DNA from: CAZYYO01 sp964650965
GTDB lineage: Bacteria > Bacillota > Clostridia > Lachnospirales > Lachnospiraceae
DNA: 36,177 nucleotides
Assembly: GCA_964650965.1 (NCBI GenBank)
Contig: CAZYYO010000018.1
Coordinates: forward strand, 1 to 36,177
Direction of reading: 5' to 3'
Shown here: positions 1 through 8,181 of the stretch, piece after piece
Layout of the letters: the number at the start of each line of letters is the position of its first letter
How positions within the stretch are numbered: position 1 is the stretch's first letter
Notes under the pieces: model-generated
Database searches by the model: none
Told to the model about the DNA's origin: nothing
Seen by the model: the letters and a program-made list of their open reading frames with translations, nothing else
Made by a program: the position numbers and the translations under genes

Positions 1-916
1 TATAATGAATATTGCATCCAACATTCGGACGATTAAAATAAGTATTTATTGTATACGATGGCTTGTCAGGTGCAAGTCTGCCATAACAAGTTGTGTGTCC
101 GCCATCTCGTTGGAGTCTTCTTATCCTGCTTGAATTAACATCAGCAGGTATATCCATATAGTTTCCACCAGGTTTTACATGGCTTACTATATATTCATCC
201 AACTCACTCATCTGTGGTATGAAATGCTCTGTAATAGCCACATTTCTTCTCACGAACTTCTGAAATTCGCTTTGTGCCGGCATACTGTAATTTACAACAC
301 CATTTTCGTCACTTATAGCTTCTGGCAAATCACCAAGAGCCTCTTCCACACTCACATAGCGTTTTAAGCCGACTCCATCCTCGCTGTGCGTAGGTTTAGG
401 AAATTCGAATTTTGCATTCTTTAAGCCTACAATAATTACCCTTTTTCTTCGTTGAGGAATGCCATAGTCTGCGGCATTCATAACTTGCTGCTCAATCGTA
501 TAGCCAATCTTCCTAAAGGCAATTTTTAGAAGTTCTATTATTTTTTCGCCCTGCGAATTTTTTGCAGATAACAATCCCGTTACATTTTCAAACACAAAAG
601 CTTTGGGTTGCACCTGCTCTATGATATGAATGTATTTCCAGACAAGTTGTCCGCGCTCATCTTCTACATTTCTATTTCCTGCCAAGGAAAACGACTGACA
701 AGGAGGACCTCCGATGACCACATCCGCGTGAGGAATCTTGCTAATATCAATTTGGTTAATATCGGCACACATAATGTGGTCACCAATATTAGCTTTATAA
801 GTTTCAGTGGCGTTTTTGTTATTATCAATCGCCCAGATGATATTATATCCCTCAGCGATAAATCCTAAATCTAATCCACCACCACCTGAAAACAAACTAA
901 CCACATTTATGCTCAC
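1..916 (-). CDS. DNA (cytosine-5-)-methyltransferase, 3' end cut by window edge
   Basis: Transfers a methyl group from SAM to C5 of cytosine in a DNA recognition site; the modification half of a type II-like system. About 305 residues are visible. Seen in order: motif I SLFSGGGGLDLGF (residues 7-19), the catalytic PPCQSFS loop with Cys73, ENV (110-112), QRRKR (155-159), a target-recognition stretch, and a motif IX-like segment (RLAPDKPSYTI) near the edge, so only roughly the last 80 residues are missing. The start is a GTG at 916 with GGAGG nine bases upstream; it lies one base after the stop of the adenine methyltransferase, so translation is probably coupled. It is missed by an ATG-only search because the GTG is the only start before the motif I region. 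The recognition sequence cannot be read from the protein. Confidence 0.93.
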   Translation of the reverse strand, partial: MSINVVSLFSGGGGLDLGFIAEGYNIIWAIDNNKNATETYKANIGDHIMCADINQIDISKIPHADVVIGGPPCQSFSLAGNRNVEDERGQLVWKYIHIIEQVQPKAFVFENVTGLLSAKNSQGEKIIELLKIAFRKIGYTIEQQVMNAADYGIPQRRKRVIIVGLKNAKFEFPKPTHSEDGVGLKRYVSVEEALGDLPEAISDENGVVNYSMPAQSEFQKFVRRNVAITEHFIPQMSELDEYIVSHVKPGGNYMDIPADVNSSRIRRLQRDGGHTTCYGRLAPDKPSYTINTYFNRPNVGCNIHY

Positions 917-917
917 T

Positions 918-2366
918 TCATTTAACCTCCAATCGGTTCGATTTTATTTCAACATATCTTTCCGTTATTTCTTTGCAGCTAACTCTACTATATTTAGAAA
1001 TCAGTTTTGTGATTTCACCTATAACAGCGGAATCTGCACTGTCAAGCAATTTATGGCTCAATTTAACCATCTCTTTTTTGTCAGAATCTGAAATCTTTTC
1101 ATAATCAGGAAAGCACAATCCCTCGATGTCATACCTCTGCAATTTTAGCAATCCTGCTCCGTATTTTTTACCGCTCAATTCCAACTGATAATATGTGTAA
1201 AAATTATTCAGTAAGGCGAACAGTATCCACTTATCGACTTTAGGCTTAATAACATAAAAATTGTCTCTCGCAAGTACACCAGTTTCATTCATAACAAATT
1301 TCATATCATTACGAACAAAATAGCTAAACAAAATGCCTTCTCCACATATTTCACGTATTTCATACCACTTATCGCTGCTGTTCACTTTCATATACAGTGT
1401 CTTTGGTTTTTGTTCTTGTATTATTTTATTTTTCCAAAAATCCAGGTAACTTGATATTTCATCAGAAACAGCATCCTCCACCGGACAGAACAAACGATCT
1501 AAACGGGCGTTAAGTGTAGTATACCCATCAATGCTTTTTGGCGAGGATATTATAGGCTTAAAGCAGCCGTCATCTTCGCATAGAAGATCTGGATTAATAT
1601 ACATTTCATTGCAACCTGTTGTTAAGCCTCTTTTGATTGTAGCAAGTTTTGAAAACGGATAAGAGAATTCCTCAAATGCCTTATTTTCTCTTAAAGAAAC
1701 ACTTTGCAGCGTTCCATCCTTTGATTCCAAATATTCTTCACTGGTATCAATATCTGTTTTTCCCTTAACTAATTTCAGAATAACAACCTCAACCAAAGCT
1801 TCTCTTTCAAATACATCTCCCTGAATATGTATCTGTTTTTCTACGCCGCATTTGGAAAACATGGTTTTCTGAAACTCGATTCCACTTTTTGCATTCATCC
1901 AACTACTCGGAAAAATAACAATCAGCTGGCCTTCATTCTTCAATAAGTCAATGGCCTTCATAATAAAATACATATACATATTTGCCGTACTTGGCAAACC
2001 AGAAAAAATGGAATTAGAACGCAATGTCTCCTTTGTTATTCCATATGATTCTAACTCATCGATTTTTTCCTGTCGTATATAAGGTGGATTCATGATAATG
2101 CCATCATATGCATTGGAATCGCTGTATTTAAGAAAATCACCGTTAATAAGTCTATATTGCTGGTATTTCGCTTTGGTATTTTCAAATAGAGTAGTATCCA
2201 TTTCACAAGCAGTAACATTATTGTATTCATATTCTAAAAGTGCATCCAAAAAGGAACCTGCACCATAGCACGGATCCATAATGGCTGCTTGTTTAGGCAA
2301 ATCAAATAACGAAACCATATAACGGGCAACATTACCCTTTGTAAATACTTGACCCAAATCAGCCAT
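918..2366 (-). CDS. N6-adenine DNA methyltransferase, gamma (TaqI/Eco57I-like) type
   Basis: SAM-dependent adenine methyltransferase of a restriction-modification system, 482 aa. The N terminus carries a TaqI-like QVFTKGNVARYM segment, followed by SAM motif I DPCYGAGSF (31-39) and catalytic NPPYIRQE (93-100). The remaining ~380 residues are the target-recognition half, which is the gamma arrangement. No nuclease motif is seen, so it is probably methylation only. The start chosen is the ATG at 2366 with GGAGG nine bases upstream; an in-frame ATG at 2417 would overlap the preceding gene and lacks a ribosome site. It sits 16 bases after the helix-turn-helix gene and one base before the cytosine methyltransferase. 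Two methyltransferases of different chemistry side by side suggest either an asymmetric site or two stacked systems. Confidence 0.93.
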   Translation of the reverse strand: MADLGQVFTKGNVARYMVSLFDLPKQAAIMDPCYGAGSFLDALLEYEYNNVTACEMDTTLFENTKAKYQQYRLINGDFLKYSDSNAYDGIIMNPPYIRQEKIDELESYGITKETLRSNSIFSGLPSTANMYMYFIMKAIDLLKNEGQLIVIFPSSWMNAKSGIEFQKTMFSKCGVEKQIHIQGDVFEREALVEVVILKLVKGKTDIDTSEEYLESKDGTLQSVSLRENKAFEEFSYPFSKLATIKRGLTTGCNEMYINPDLLCEDDGCFKPIISSPKSIDGYTTLNARLDRLFCPVEDAVSDEISSYLDFWKNKIIQEQKPKTLYMKVNSSDKWYEIREICGEGILFSYFVRNDMKFVMNETGVLARDNFYVIKPKVDKWILFALLNNFYTYYQLELSGKKYGAGLLKLQRYDIEGLCFPDYEKISDSDKKEMVKLSHKLLDSADSAVIGEITKLISKYSRVSCKEITERYVEIKSNRLEVK

Positions 2367-2382
2367 ATCGTTGTTCCTCCTA

Positions 2383-2574
2383 TCAGATAGCACTTTTTCC
2401 ACTCTTAACCCATGCATCTAATTCAGATAATTTAAATTTCCACTTTTTGCCTATTTTATGTGCGGGAATTCCGGTGTCCTTTTTTATCCATTCTCTTACA
2501 GTAATAGGTTTAATGCCCAAATATTCTGCAGCCTCTTCAATGCCTATCCATTTATCGTTCATCATTTCATTCAC
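2383..2574 (-). CDS. small excisionase/MerR-type helix-turn-helix protein, first gene of R-M operon
   Basis: A 63-residue HTH_17/excisionase-family DNA-binding protein: the core reads WIGIEEAAEYLGIKPITVRE, then a basic wing with KIGKKWKFK and a terminal LDAWV helix. Such proteins are known next to restriction-modification and mobile genes, where they may act as controllers; that role here is inference. The longer ATG at 2607 has no ribosome site and would lie only about six bases from the predicted transcription start. The GTG at 2574 has GAGG eight bases upstream and is preferred; an ATG at 2565 is a further option. It leads the two methyltransferase genes. Confidence 0.8.
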   Translation of the reverse strand: MNEMMNDKWIGIEEAAEYLGIKPITVREWIKKDTGIPAHKIGKKWKFKLSELDAWVKSGKSAI

Positions 2575-2619
2575 TATTTTCACCTCATCAAATGTTAACG
2601 GATACATAATACCATTTTT

Positions 2620-2648
2620 ATTATATCACGAAGGCACTCGGTTTTCAA
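2620..2648 (-). promoter_or_regulatory. sigma-A promoter of the methyltransferase operon
   Basis: On the minus strand TTGAAA (2648-2643) and TATAAT (2625-2620) are separated by exactly 17 bases. Transcription would start near 2613 and run into the helix-turn-helix gene. Confidence 0.8.
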
Positions 2649-2702
2649 TGGTTTATGTGATGTTTCTTGCTGTTTGATGATGTTTCTTAAAATTAAATTA
2701 TA

Positions 2703-2743
2703 AACAAAACCCGAGAGCCAGAAGAATACCTCCAACCCTCGGG
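2703..2743 (-). terminator. Rho-independent terminator after the DUF4268 gene
   Basis: Minus-strand stem CCCGAG (2743-2738) pairs with CTCGGG (2715-2710) across a 22-base loop, followed by TTTTGTTTAT. It separates the DUF4268 gene from the methyltransferase operon promoter. Confidence 0.7.
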
Positions 2744-2783
2744 GATGTTACGCTTTCAAGCTTTTCAGTATTCAGTTGCTTAC
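2731..2783. repeat. imperfect repeat, copy B (end of DUF4268 gene)
   Basis: About 52 bases matching 3871-3924 at roughly 70% identity with two one-base gaps. Shared blocks are CCAAC-CTCGG, TTTCAAGC, TTTT and C(A/G)GTATT. Both copies begin at the stop codon of a minus-strand gene. Possibly a duplicated attachment-site region or a conserved 3' element. Confidence 0.5.
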
Positions 2784-3706
2784 AAATATTTTTTGAATGC
2801 CTTCTTCATCTTGATTGCCATATCCATCATCCAATCAAATTGCTCAGACCAAGTGTCCTTGTTATCAAAATCAACCGTTTTATACACCAGGATACGGCTT
2901 GCCTTTTTCTCCGGTAGTTCATTCCATTCAAGCTCCACACCCATCTCTTGTTCAATGGCTGCTTTGTTGGAATGGAATTTATGATACAGTTCTTTGTCGT
3001 CAGAAATATACCATTCCACAAGTGCGTGATTGTACTTTCTTATCTGCGACATACTGATGTGACAAGCCGAGGAACCTACGCTGAATGTCATCCAATGGTC
3101 TGTACTTGCCTTCCTCTTATTGAACTGCTTTGCAAATGCATGATTTTGGAATGCATAGTCGTTGAAAGCAACCCAATAGTCATACCTCGCTTGAAGCGTA
3201 GGGGAATTACTGGTGTTACGCTTGATTTCCTTTGTCCAGTCATTCGGCTTTTCCACCACTTCAAACTTAACGGCAATATCAGAACTGCCGATTTGATACA
3301 GTTTAATTTCTACCAGGAAGAAAGCAATATTCTCATCGGTGTGGTTATTCAGCCACTCAATTGCAGAGCGATGTTCTTCTCTTGCTCTCTTAACAACCCA
3401 AATTACAATATCGGCAGATTTGCCGGATGCATATGTAATCAATTTACCAAGGTGGTCATGGTTTGTATCTTCAAGCTGATTCTCAATGATGATTTTTCTG
3501 TCCGTTCCAGTTTCGGTTGCATAGATGTCCACATTGAAATCTCCAACGCTGGACTCGGTTTCATCAACGGTAATCTCCAAACCAACGGCATCCGCCAGCA
3601 ACGCAAGATTATCCTCTTCTGCAAGCCAAGGAGTGAAGTCTATTGCCTCATGTGGCCATACCTTTCTCAAGTCTTTTATTTCTTTCAATTTTCCTAAATT
3701 AATCAA
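2780..3706 (-). CDS. DUF4268 domain protein with PD-(D/E)XK-like N-terminal motif
   Basis: A 308-residue protein. The N-terminal half begins with the INLGKL...WPHEAIDFTPWLAEE signature of DUF4268 proteins and contains GDFNVDIYA (55-63) followed by IIIENQLED (72-80), which resembles the PD-(D/E)XK nuclease core with an E-x-Q variant. The C-terminal half, with conserved aromatic residues and the end WSEQFDWMMDMAIKM, is DUF4268 itself. Family members are often found beside restriction-modification genes, but the biochemical role is not established. The start chosen is a TTG at 3706 with AAGGAGG seven bases upstream; the earlier ATG at 3775 lies upstream of the predicted promoter. It has its own promoter and terminator, so it is not in the methyltransferase operon. 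Confidence 0.85.
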   Translation of the reverse strand: MINLGKLKEIKDLRKVWPHEAIDFTPWLAEEDNLALLADAVGLEITVDETESSVGDFNVDIYATETGTDRKIIIENQLEDTNHDHLGKLITYASGKSADIVIWVVKRAREEHRSAIEWLNNHTDENIAFFLVEIKLYQIGSSDIAVKFEVVEKPNDWTKEIKRNTSNSPTLQARYDYWVAFNDYAFQNHAFAKQFNKRKASTDHWMTFSVGSSACHISMSQIRKYNHALVEWYISDDKELYHKFHSNKAAIEQEMGVELEWNELPEKKASRILVYKTVDFDNKDTWSEQFDWMMDMAIKMKKAFKKYL

Positions 3707-3735
3707 CTCTATTCCTCCTTGCCGTGCAATTAACC

Positions 3736-3744
3736 ATTCTATCA
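3736..3744 (-). promoter_or_regulatory. extended -10 promoter of the DUF4268 gene
   Basis: Minus strand reads TGATAGAAT, an extended -10 element (TGn plus TAGAAT), about 30 bases before the TTG start; no good -35 is seen. A ten-base repeat (minus GTTGAGTTGA) occurs at 3742-3751 and again at 3800-3809. Confidence 0.45.
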
Positions 3745-3847
3745 ACTCAACAATAGGCAAAATCATCTTGTCCACTCGACTTTACCCATTTTCAACCTGT
3801 CAACTCAACCTATCATTTTCACCATAAGCCGGGTGTTGAATCTTCCG

Positions 3848-3868
3848 CTTGGCAGCCGTCAAGCCAAG
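3848..3868 (-). other. hairpin downstream of rlmD
   Basis: CTTGGC (3848-3853) and GCCAAG (3863-3868) form a perfect six-base stem with a nine-base loop, 47 bases beyond the rlmD stop. There is no U-tract on the minus strand, so a terminator role is uncertain. Confidence 0.35.
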
Positions 3869-3870
3869 AT

Positions 3871-3924
3871 GCCCAACTCTCGGAAATGCCTTGTTTTCAA
3901 GCCTTTTTCGGTATTTACTTCTGT
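3871..3924. repeat. imperfect repeat, copy A (3' end of rlmD)
   Basis: Partner of 2731-2783. This copy covers the last codons and stop of rlmD. The rlmD/rumA 3' end is a known integration site for integrative elements in Firmicutes, so the copy may mark the right edge of the restriction-modification island. No integrase gene is visible in the window. Confidence 0.5.
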
Positions 3925-5363
3925 ACTTTTGACATCAACACGACGCACTCCACGTGAACGGTTCCCGGAAATAAATCCACGCAGCAAACTCGCTTCACCT
4001 CATACCCTTCTTCCTGGAGCACTACCAGATCCCTGGCCAGGCTGGTGGATTTGCAGGAGATGTAGAGCATGGAATCAACGCCATAGTCGATAATCTTCTG
4101 CAGAGCCTTGGGGTGGATTCCGTCTCTGGGAGGGTCTAAGATAATGTAGTCGGGTTTCTCCTTAATATCATCTAGAACCTTAAGCACATCTCCTGCTAAG
4201 AAATCGCAGTTATCCAGGTGATTTAGCTTGGCATTCTCCTTGGCTGCCTCCACGGCTTCCTCTACAATTTCCACACCAATCACATGCTTTGCAACGGGAG
4301 CCAGAATCTGAGCAATGGTGCCAGTGCCGCTGTACAGGTCATACAGCACCTTTCCCTCCAGAGTATTTCCGGTCTTACCCACAGCGTCCTTGTGGGTTCC
4401 CTCTGCAATAAATCTTCTTGCAGTGTCATACAGCACCTCTGCCCCCAGAGAATTGGTCTGGAAGAAGGAGAAGGGGGAAATCTTAAATCTTAATCCAAGA
4501 AGCTCTTCGTAGAAGAAATCCTGTCCGTAGAGAATCTCCGTCCCCTGGTTTTCCACCACGTCAGCCTCCCGGTCATTTCTGGTGTGAAGAATTCCTGCAA
4601 ATGTTCCTTCCAGCTGAAGCTCTGTTAATGCCAGAACATAATCTGCTAGCATATCCTGTTCCACAACAGAGATGTTAAAGGATACATCTGAGCTGGTAAC
4701 CAAATCTACCAGAATTTCTCCTGTTTTCTCACCGCGACGAACCAGCAGATGTCTCAGATATCCCTTGTGACTCATCTTATGGTAAAAATCTGCTCCCACA
4801 TTGGTGAAGAAATCTAAGGTTGCAGTAAGAATTTTGCAGAAATCCTCATGAACAATCTGACATTGAGATACCTCAACGATATCATAGAAGCTTCCCTTCT
4901 TATGCATCCCCAGAGACAGGGGGCCGTCCTTGTAGGCATCTCCAAAGGAAAATTCCATTTTATTGCGATAACCAAATTGCTTAGGACTGCATTTGATTCC
5001 CTCAAAGACCTCCTCAATCTCAGCTTTCTTAAGCACTGGTGCTAACAGCGATTTTACCTGCTGTTCTTTAATGGCAAGCTGCTTCTCATAATCTAAGGTC
5101 TGATAGGAGCATCCGCCGCAGATGCCATAATGCCCGCAAAATGCCTTTTCATTCTCCAGGGGAGATGGCTCTAAGATTTCTAACAATCTGCCCTCAGCTT
5201 TATTTCTTCTGGCTTTCTTAACAGACAGACTGATTTTCTGTCCTTCAATCACGTTTTTTACAGCAATATCAAATCCGCCTTCTTCATCTGGAATATGTAC
5301 CTTTCCCTTATTTGGAAAATCCACATGGTCCACATATCCTTCTATGATTTGTCCTCTTTTCAC
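3915..5363 (-). CDS. rlmD: 23S rRNA (uracil-5-)-methyltransferase RlmD/RlmCD (RumA family)
   Basis: Methylates C5 of a conserved uridine in 23S rRNA (U1939 in E. coli numbering; some Firmicute members also modify U747). The 482-residue protein has an N-terminal TRAM RNA-binding domain (about 1-62), a cysteine cluster C76-x5-C82-x2-C85 with a later QCQ cysteine typical of the [4Fe-4S] cluster, the SAM site DLYSGTGTI, the DPPRDGIHPK motif, and the catalytic cysteine in YISCKSTSLARDL. The start is the GTG at 5363 with AAGGAG eight bases upstream; an in-frame GTG at 5384 would precede that ribosome site. Its 3' end abuts the foreign-looking restriction block. Confidence 0.95.
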   Translation of the reverse strand: MKRGQIIEGYVDHVDFPNKGKVHIPDEEGGFDIAVKNVIEGQKISLSVKKARRNKAEGRLLEILEPSPLENEKAFCGHYGICGGCSYQTLDYEKQLAIKEQQVKSLLAPVLKKAEIEEVFEGIKCSPKQFGYRNKMEFSFGDAYKDGPLSLGMHKKGSFYDIVEVSQCQIVHEDFCKILTATLDFFTNVGADFYHKMSHKGYLRHLLVRRGEKTGEILVDLVTSSDVSFNISVVEQDMLADYVLALTELQLEGTFAGILHTRNDREADVVENQGTEILYGQDFFYEELLGLRFKISPFSFFQTNSLGAEVLYDTARRFIAEGTHKDAVGKTGNTLEGKVLYDLYSGTGTIAQILAPVAKHVIGVEIVEEAVEAAKENAKLNHLDNCDFLAGDVLKVLDDIKEKPDYIILDPPRDGIHPKALQKIIDYGVDSMLYISCKSTSLARDLVVLQEEGYEVKRVCCVDLFPGTVHVECVVLMSKVQK

Positions 5364-5391
5364 CTGATATACTCCTTCTTCCACTTGTTAC

Positions 5392-5403
5392 CCAAATATT
5401 TGG
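5392..5403. other. perfect 12-base palindrome upstream of rlmD
   Basis: CCAAATATTTGG lies 29 bases before the rlmD start. It has no loop and no poly-U on the minus strand, so it may be an operator rather than a terminator; nothing further can be said. Confidence 0.3.
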
Positions 5404-5419
5404 TTTTTCTATGATAGAA

Positions 5420-5455
5420 CCTAAAATGAGCCACAGTGTCATCCGCTGCGGCTCA
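5420..5455 (-). terminator. terminator after the small acidic membrane protein gene
   Basis: Minus strand TGAGCCGCAG (5455-5446) pairs with CTGTGGCTCA (5436-5427), one mismatch, followed by TTTTAGG. The short U-tract makes it moderately strong. Confidence 0.65.
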
Positions 5456-5474
5456 CAGAAATCTTAACTCTTAT

Positions 5475-5756
5475 TTATTCTTCCTCATCATCTAAGGAGT
5501 CATCTTCAAATAAATCATCTTCCTCATCGTCATCATCAAAATCATCCATAAACTCATCCTCATAATCAGGTGAGAAATAACGATACAGGGCATATGCAAT
5601 TCCGCCAATGGCAGCAATTACAAGGGCAACTCCCAAGATACATTTCCATGGACATTTCTTCTTCTCCACAACAACCTCTTCCTTCTTAGCACGACTTAAT
5701 AAATCTTTTAATTTTGACATATCAATTAATTCTGTAATATCTTCACGCTTAAACAT
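5475..5756 (-). CDS. small single-pass membrane protein with acidic C-terminal tail
   Basis: A 93-residue protein of unknown function. It starts MFKREDITELIDMSKLKDLL, has a basic linker (KKEEVVVEKKK), one transmembrane helix (ILGVALVIAAIGGIAYALY, roughly residues 40-58), then a tail of about 30 residues that is almost all Asp and Glu. The basic region before the helix suggests the N terminus is cytoplasmic and the acidic tail outside. The start at 5756 has GGAGG six to seven bases upstream. It has its own extended -10 promoter and a terminator. I do not recognise a named family. Confidence 0.8.
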   Translation of the reverse strand: MFKREDITELIDMSKLKDLLSRAKKEEVVVEKKKCPWKCILGVALVIAAIGGIAYALYRYFSPDYEDEFMDDFDDDDEEDDLFEDDSLDDEEE

Positions 5757-5792
5757 GGTACCCCTCCTTGTTCGCATTCATTAATTTCATTC

Positions 5793-5801
5793 ATTATATC
5801 A
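5793..5801 (-). promoter_or_regulatory. extended -10 promoter of the small membrane protein gene
   Basis: Minus strand TGATATAAT: a perfect TATAAT with a TGn extension, 37 bases before the ATG. No good -35 is present, as is usual for extended -10 promoters. Confidence 0.65.
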
Positions 5802-5861
5802 TAGTTTTTCCCATTACCATAGAAAAAATTACAGGAATCCTCTGACAATTTTTTTTGAACT

Positions 5862-8153
5862 TTATATTTTTTTCAATTTTGCAAAGGATGCAAACATCTT
5901 CTTGGTTCCCACACGGTCAAAATCCACCGTAACCTCGTAATCCCGTCCACCTTCGTTAATTGCCGCTACCGTTCCTTCTCCGAACTTCACATGGCTCACC
6001 CGGTCTCCCTGGGTATAATCTAAGGAATTTTTCTGAATCTTGGTTCCAAAATTCTTAGCCTGGTAGGTCTGTGCTGCTACCGGAGTTCTCTTAAGAACTG
6101 CCGGCTTTGGCGTAGATTCAAACAGATAGCTGTCTCTGGGCTTTGGCTCCCACAGATTTCCATCAATTAACTCCTCCGGAATTTCCTTCACAAAACGACT
6201 AATCTTACTATATTGGGTCTCTCCCCGCACCATACGCATTTTGGCACTGGTAATGGTAAGATGTTCCTTGGCTCTTGTAATTCCCACATAGCACAGCCGG
6301 CGTTCTTCCTCTAACTCGTCACCGCTGTTATCACTGGTAATACTCATATAGCTGGGGAATAATCCATCCTCCATGCCTGCCAGATATACGTTGGGAAATT
6401 CTAATCCCTTGGCACTATGCAATGTCATTAAGACCACATAATCATTATCCTCTGCCAGATTATCAATCTCTGCCATTAAGGCCACTTCCTCCAAAAAGCC
6501 ACTTAAGGTGGGTTCCTCTGCCTCCTGCTCATAGGTGATAATCTTGTTCATTAATTCATCAATATTTTCAATACGAGCCTTTGCTTCATCGGTATTCTCT
6601 GCTTCTAGTTCTTCCACGTAACCGGTCTCATCAATAATTTCTTCCAACAGCTTGGATACACTATAGTATTCCAAACGGCTTCGCATGGATTGAATAAACA
6701 TCACAAAGGGCTGAATCTTGGTAGCACCTCGACCCAGACTTGGAATTTTGTCTGCATCCTGTAATGCCTGAAAGAAATTCAGCTGATTCTCATAGGCATA
6801 ATCTGCTACCTTTGCCAGGCTGGTAGCACCAATACCACGACGGGGCACGTTAATAATTCTTCGCACTGCAATCTCATCTTGTGCATTGTCTATGGTTTTC
6901 AAATAACACAAGAGATCCTTTACTTCTTTTCTGGAATAGAAATTCACACCACCTACAATCTTATAAGGAATGTTGGATACAACCAGCTTCTCCTCCAACA
7001 GACGGGACTGGGCGTTGGTACGATACAAAATAGCACAGTCTCCATAGGTGTAGTCTCCTCTTCTTACCTTAGAGGCAATATCTCTGGAAATATAATCTGC
7101 CTCCTCATATGCACTGTCAAACTGTTCAAAATGTATCTTCTCGCCAGTTTCGTTTTCTGTCCAAAGTGCCTTGTCCTTACGTCCCACATTATTGGCAATC
7201 ACTGAATTAGCCGCATTCAAAATCACCTTGGTAGAACGGTAATTCTGCTCTAGCTTAATCACACGGGCATTGGCATAATGCTTCTCGAAATTCAGAATAT
7301 TATAGATATTCGCCCCTCGGAATTTATAAATGGACTGGTCATCATCCCCTACAACACACAGATTCTGTCTGCCTGCCGCTAAGAGACGCACTAATTCAAA
7401 CTGTGCCGTATTGGTATCCTGATACTCGTCCACCATAACATATTGAAAACGCTCCTGGTAATAATTGGCCACCTCAGCATCTGTTTTCAGCAGCTCTACC
7501 GTCATCAAAATCAAATCATCAAAATCCAGTGCATTATTCTGCTTTAATCTTGCCTGGTATTCCCGATACACCTGAGCCTGACGAACCTTGTTAAAGTCCC
7601 CCTGTGCCCGCAGGGTAAACTCCTCCGGAGAGATCAATTCATTCTTGGCACCGGAAATCACATTTAAGAACATCTTCTCCTTAAACTTCTTGGTGTCAAT
7701 CTCCAGACGCTTACAAACTTCCTTCATCACTGCCTTCTGATCATCTGTATCATAAATGGTGAAATTATTGTTATAACCCATGCGATCAATATATCTTCGT
7801 AGGATTCTTACACAGCTGGAATGAAAGGTTGCAACCCAAATACTCTCTGCACCCATTCCCACCATTTGGTTAATACGCTCCCGCATTTCCCCGGCTGCTT
7901 TATTGGTAAATGTAATGGCCATAATATGATATGGCATCACCTGTTTTTCTTCTATAAGATATGCCACTCGATGGGTAAGCACACGGGTTTTACCACTTCC
8001 GGCTCCAGCCAACAGTAGCAGCGGACCTTCCGTACACATCACAGCCTCCTGCTGTGGACCATTTAATCCCTGTAATAAATGATTGGTTTGTTCCATAATG
8101 TTCTCGTCTCTTTCTATGTATTTCTGTTCTTCTATCCTATCATACTTTGCCAT
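5862..8153 (-). CDS. pcrA: ATP-dependent DNA helicase PcrA (UvrD/Rep superfamily 1)
   Basis: 3'-to-5' helicase in nucleotide excision repair, replication-fork clearance and plasmid replication. 763 residues from the first ATG. Visible motifs: Q-motif GLNGPQQEAV, Walker A AGAGSGKT (49-56), ITFTNKAA (Ia), Walker B VDEYQD (241-246), GDDDQSIYKFRGA (269-281), EQNYRST (IV), LMTLHSAKGLEF (V) and VGITRAK (VI). The end (GDRVSHVKFGEGTV...) is the Tudor-like, RNA-polymerase-binding domain found in Firmicute PcrA. The ATG at 8153 has no well-spaced ribosome site; an ATG at 8096 would give 744 residues, closer to the family norm, so the start is open. ligA and pcrB are not adjacent. Confidence 0.96.
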   Translation of the reverse strand: MAKYDRIEEQKYIERDENIMEQTNHLLQGLNGPQQEAVMCTEGPLLLLAGAGSGKTRVLTHRVAYLIEEKQVMPYHIMAITFTNKAAGEMRERINQMVGMGAESIWVATFHSSCVRILRRYIDRMGYNNNFTIYDTDDQKAVMKEVCKRLEIDTKKFKEKMFLNVISGAKNELISPEEFTLRAQGDFNKVRQAQVYREYQARLKQNNALDFDDLILMTVELLKTDAEVANYYQERFQYVMVDEYQDTNTAQFELVRLLAAGRQNLCVVGDDDQSIYKFRGANIYNILNFEKHYANARVIKLEQNYRSTKVILNAANSVIANNVGRKDKALWTENETGEKIHFEQFDSAYEEADYISRDIASKVRRGDYTYGDCAILYRTNAQSRLLEEKLVVSNIPYKIVGGVNFYSRKEVKDLLCYLKTIDNAQDEIAVRRIINVPRRGIGATSLAKVADYAYENQLNFFQALQDADKIPSLGRGATKIQPFVMFIQSMRSRLEYYSVSKLLEEIIDETGYVEELEAENTDEAKARIENIDELMNKIITYEQEAEEPTLSGFLEEVALMAEIDNLAEDNDYVVLMTLHSAKGLEFPNVYLAGMEDGLFPSYMSITSDNSGDELEEERRLCYVGITRAKEHLTITSAKMRMVRGETQYSKISRFVKEIPEELIDGNLWEPKPRDSYLFESTPKPAVLKRTPVAAQTYQAKNFGTKIQKNSLDYTQGDRVSHVKFGEGTVAAINEGGRDYEVTVDFDRVGTKKMFASFAKLKKI

Positions 8154-8181
8154 ACCTTCGCTACTGTATTTATGAAAAAAT

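Noticed and set aside
179..1091. Plus-strand ORFs over the left end
   Set aside because: They are shadows: the minus strand encodes a full set of C5-methyltransferase motifs in one frame from the GTG at 916.
2383..2607. The helix-turn-helix protein as a MerR regulator of the aldo/keto reductase promoter
   Set aside because: It is an excisionase-like short HTH in the R-M operon, 29 kb away, without a MerR effector or coiled-coil region.
2948..3697. 249-residue plus-strand ORF opposite the DUF4268 gene
   Set aside because: No ribosome site, cysteine-rich random composition, and the minus strand has a recognised family with promoter and terminator.
5392..5403. CCAAATATTTGG as a terminator
   Set aside because: A perfect palindrome without a loop cannot form a stable hairpin of that length, and the minus strand lacks a T-tract after it.
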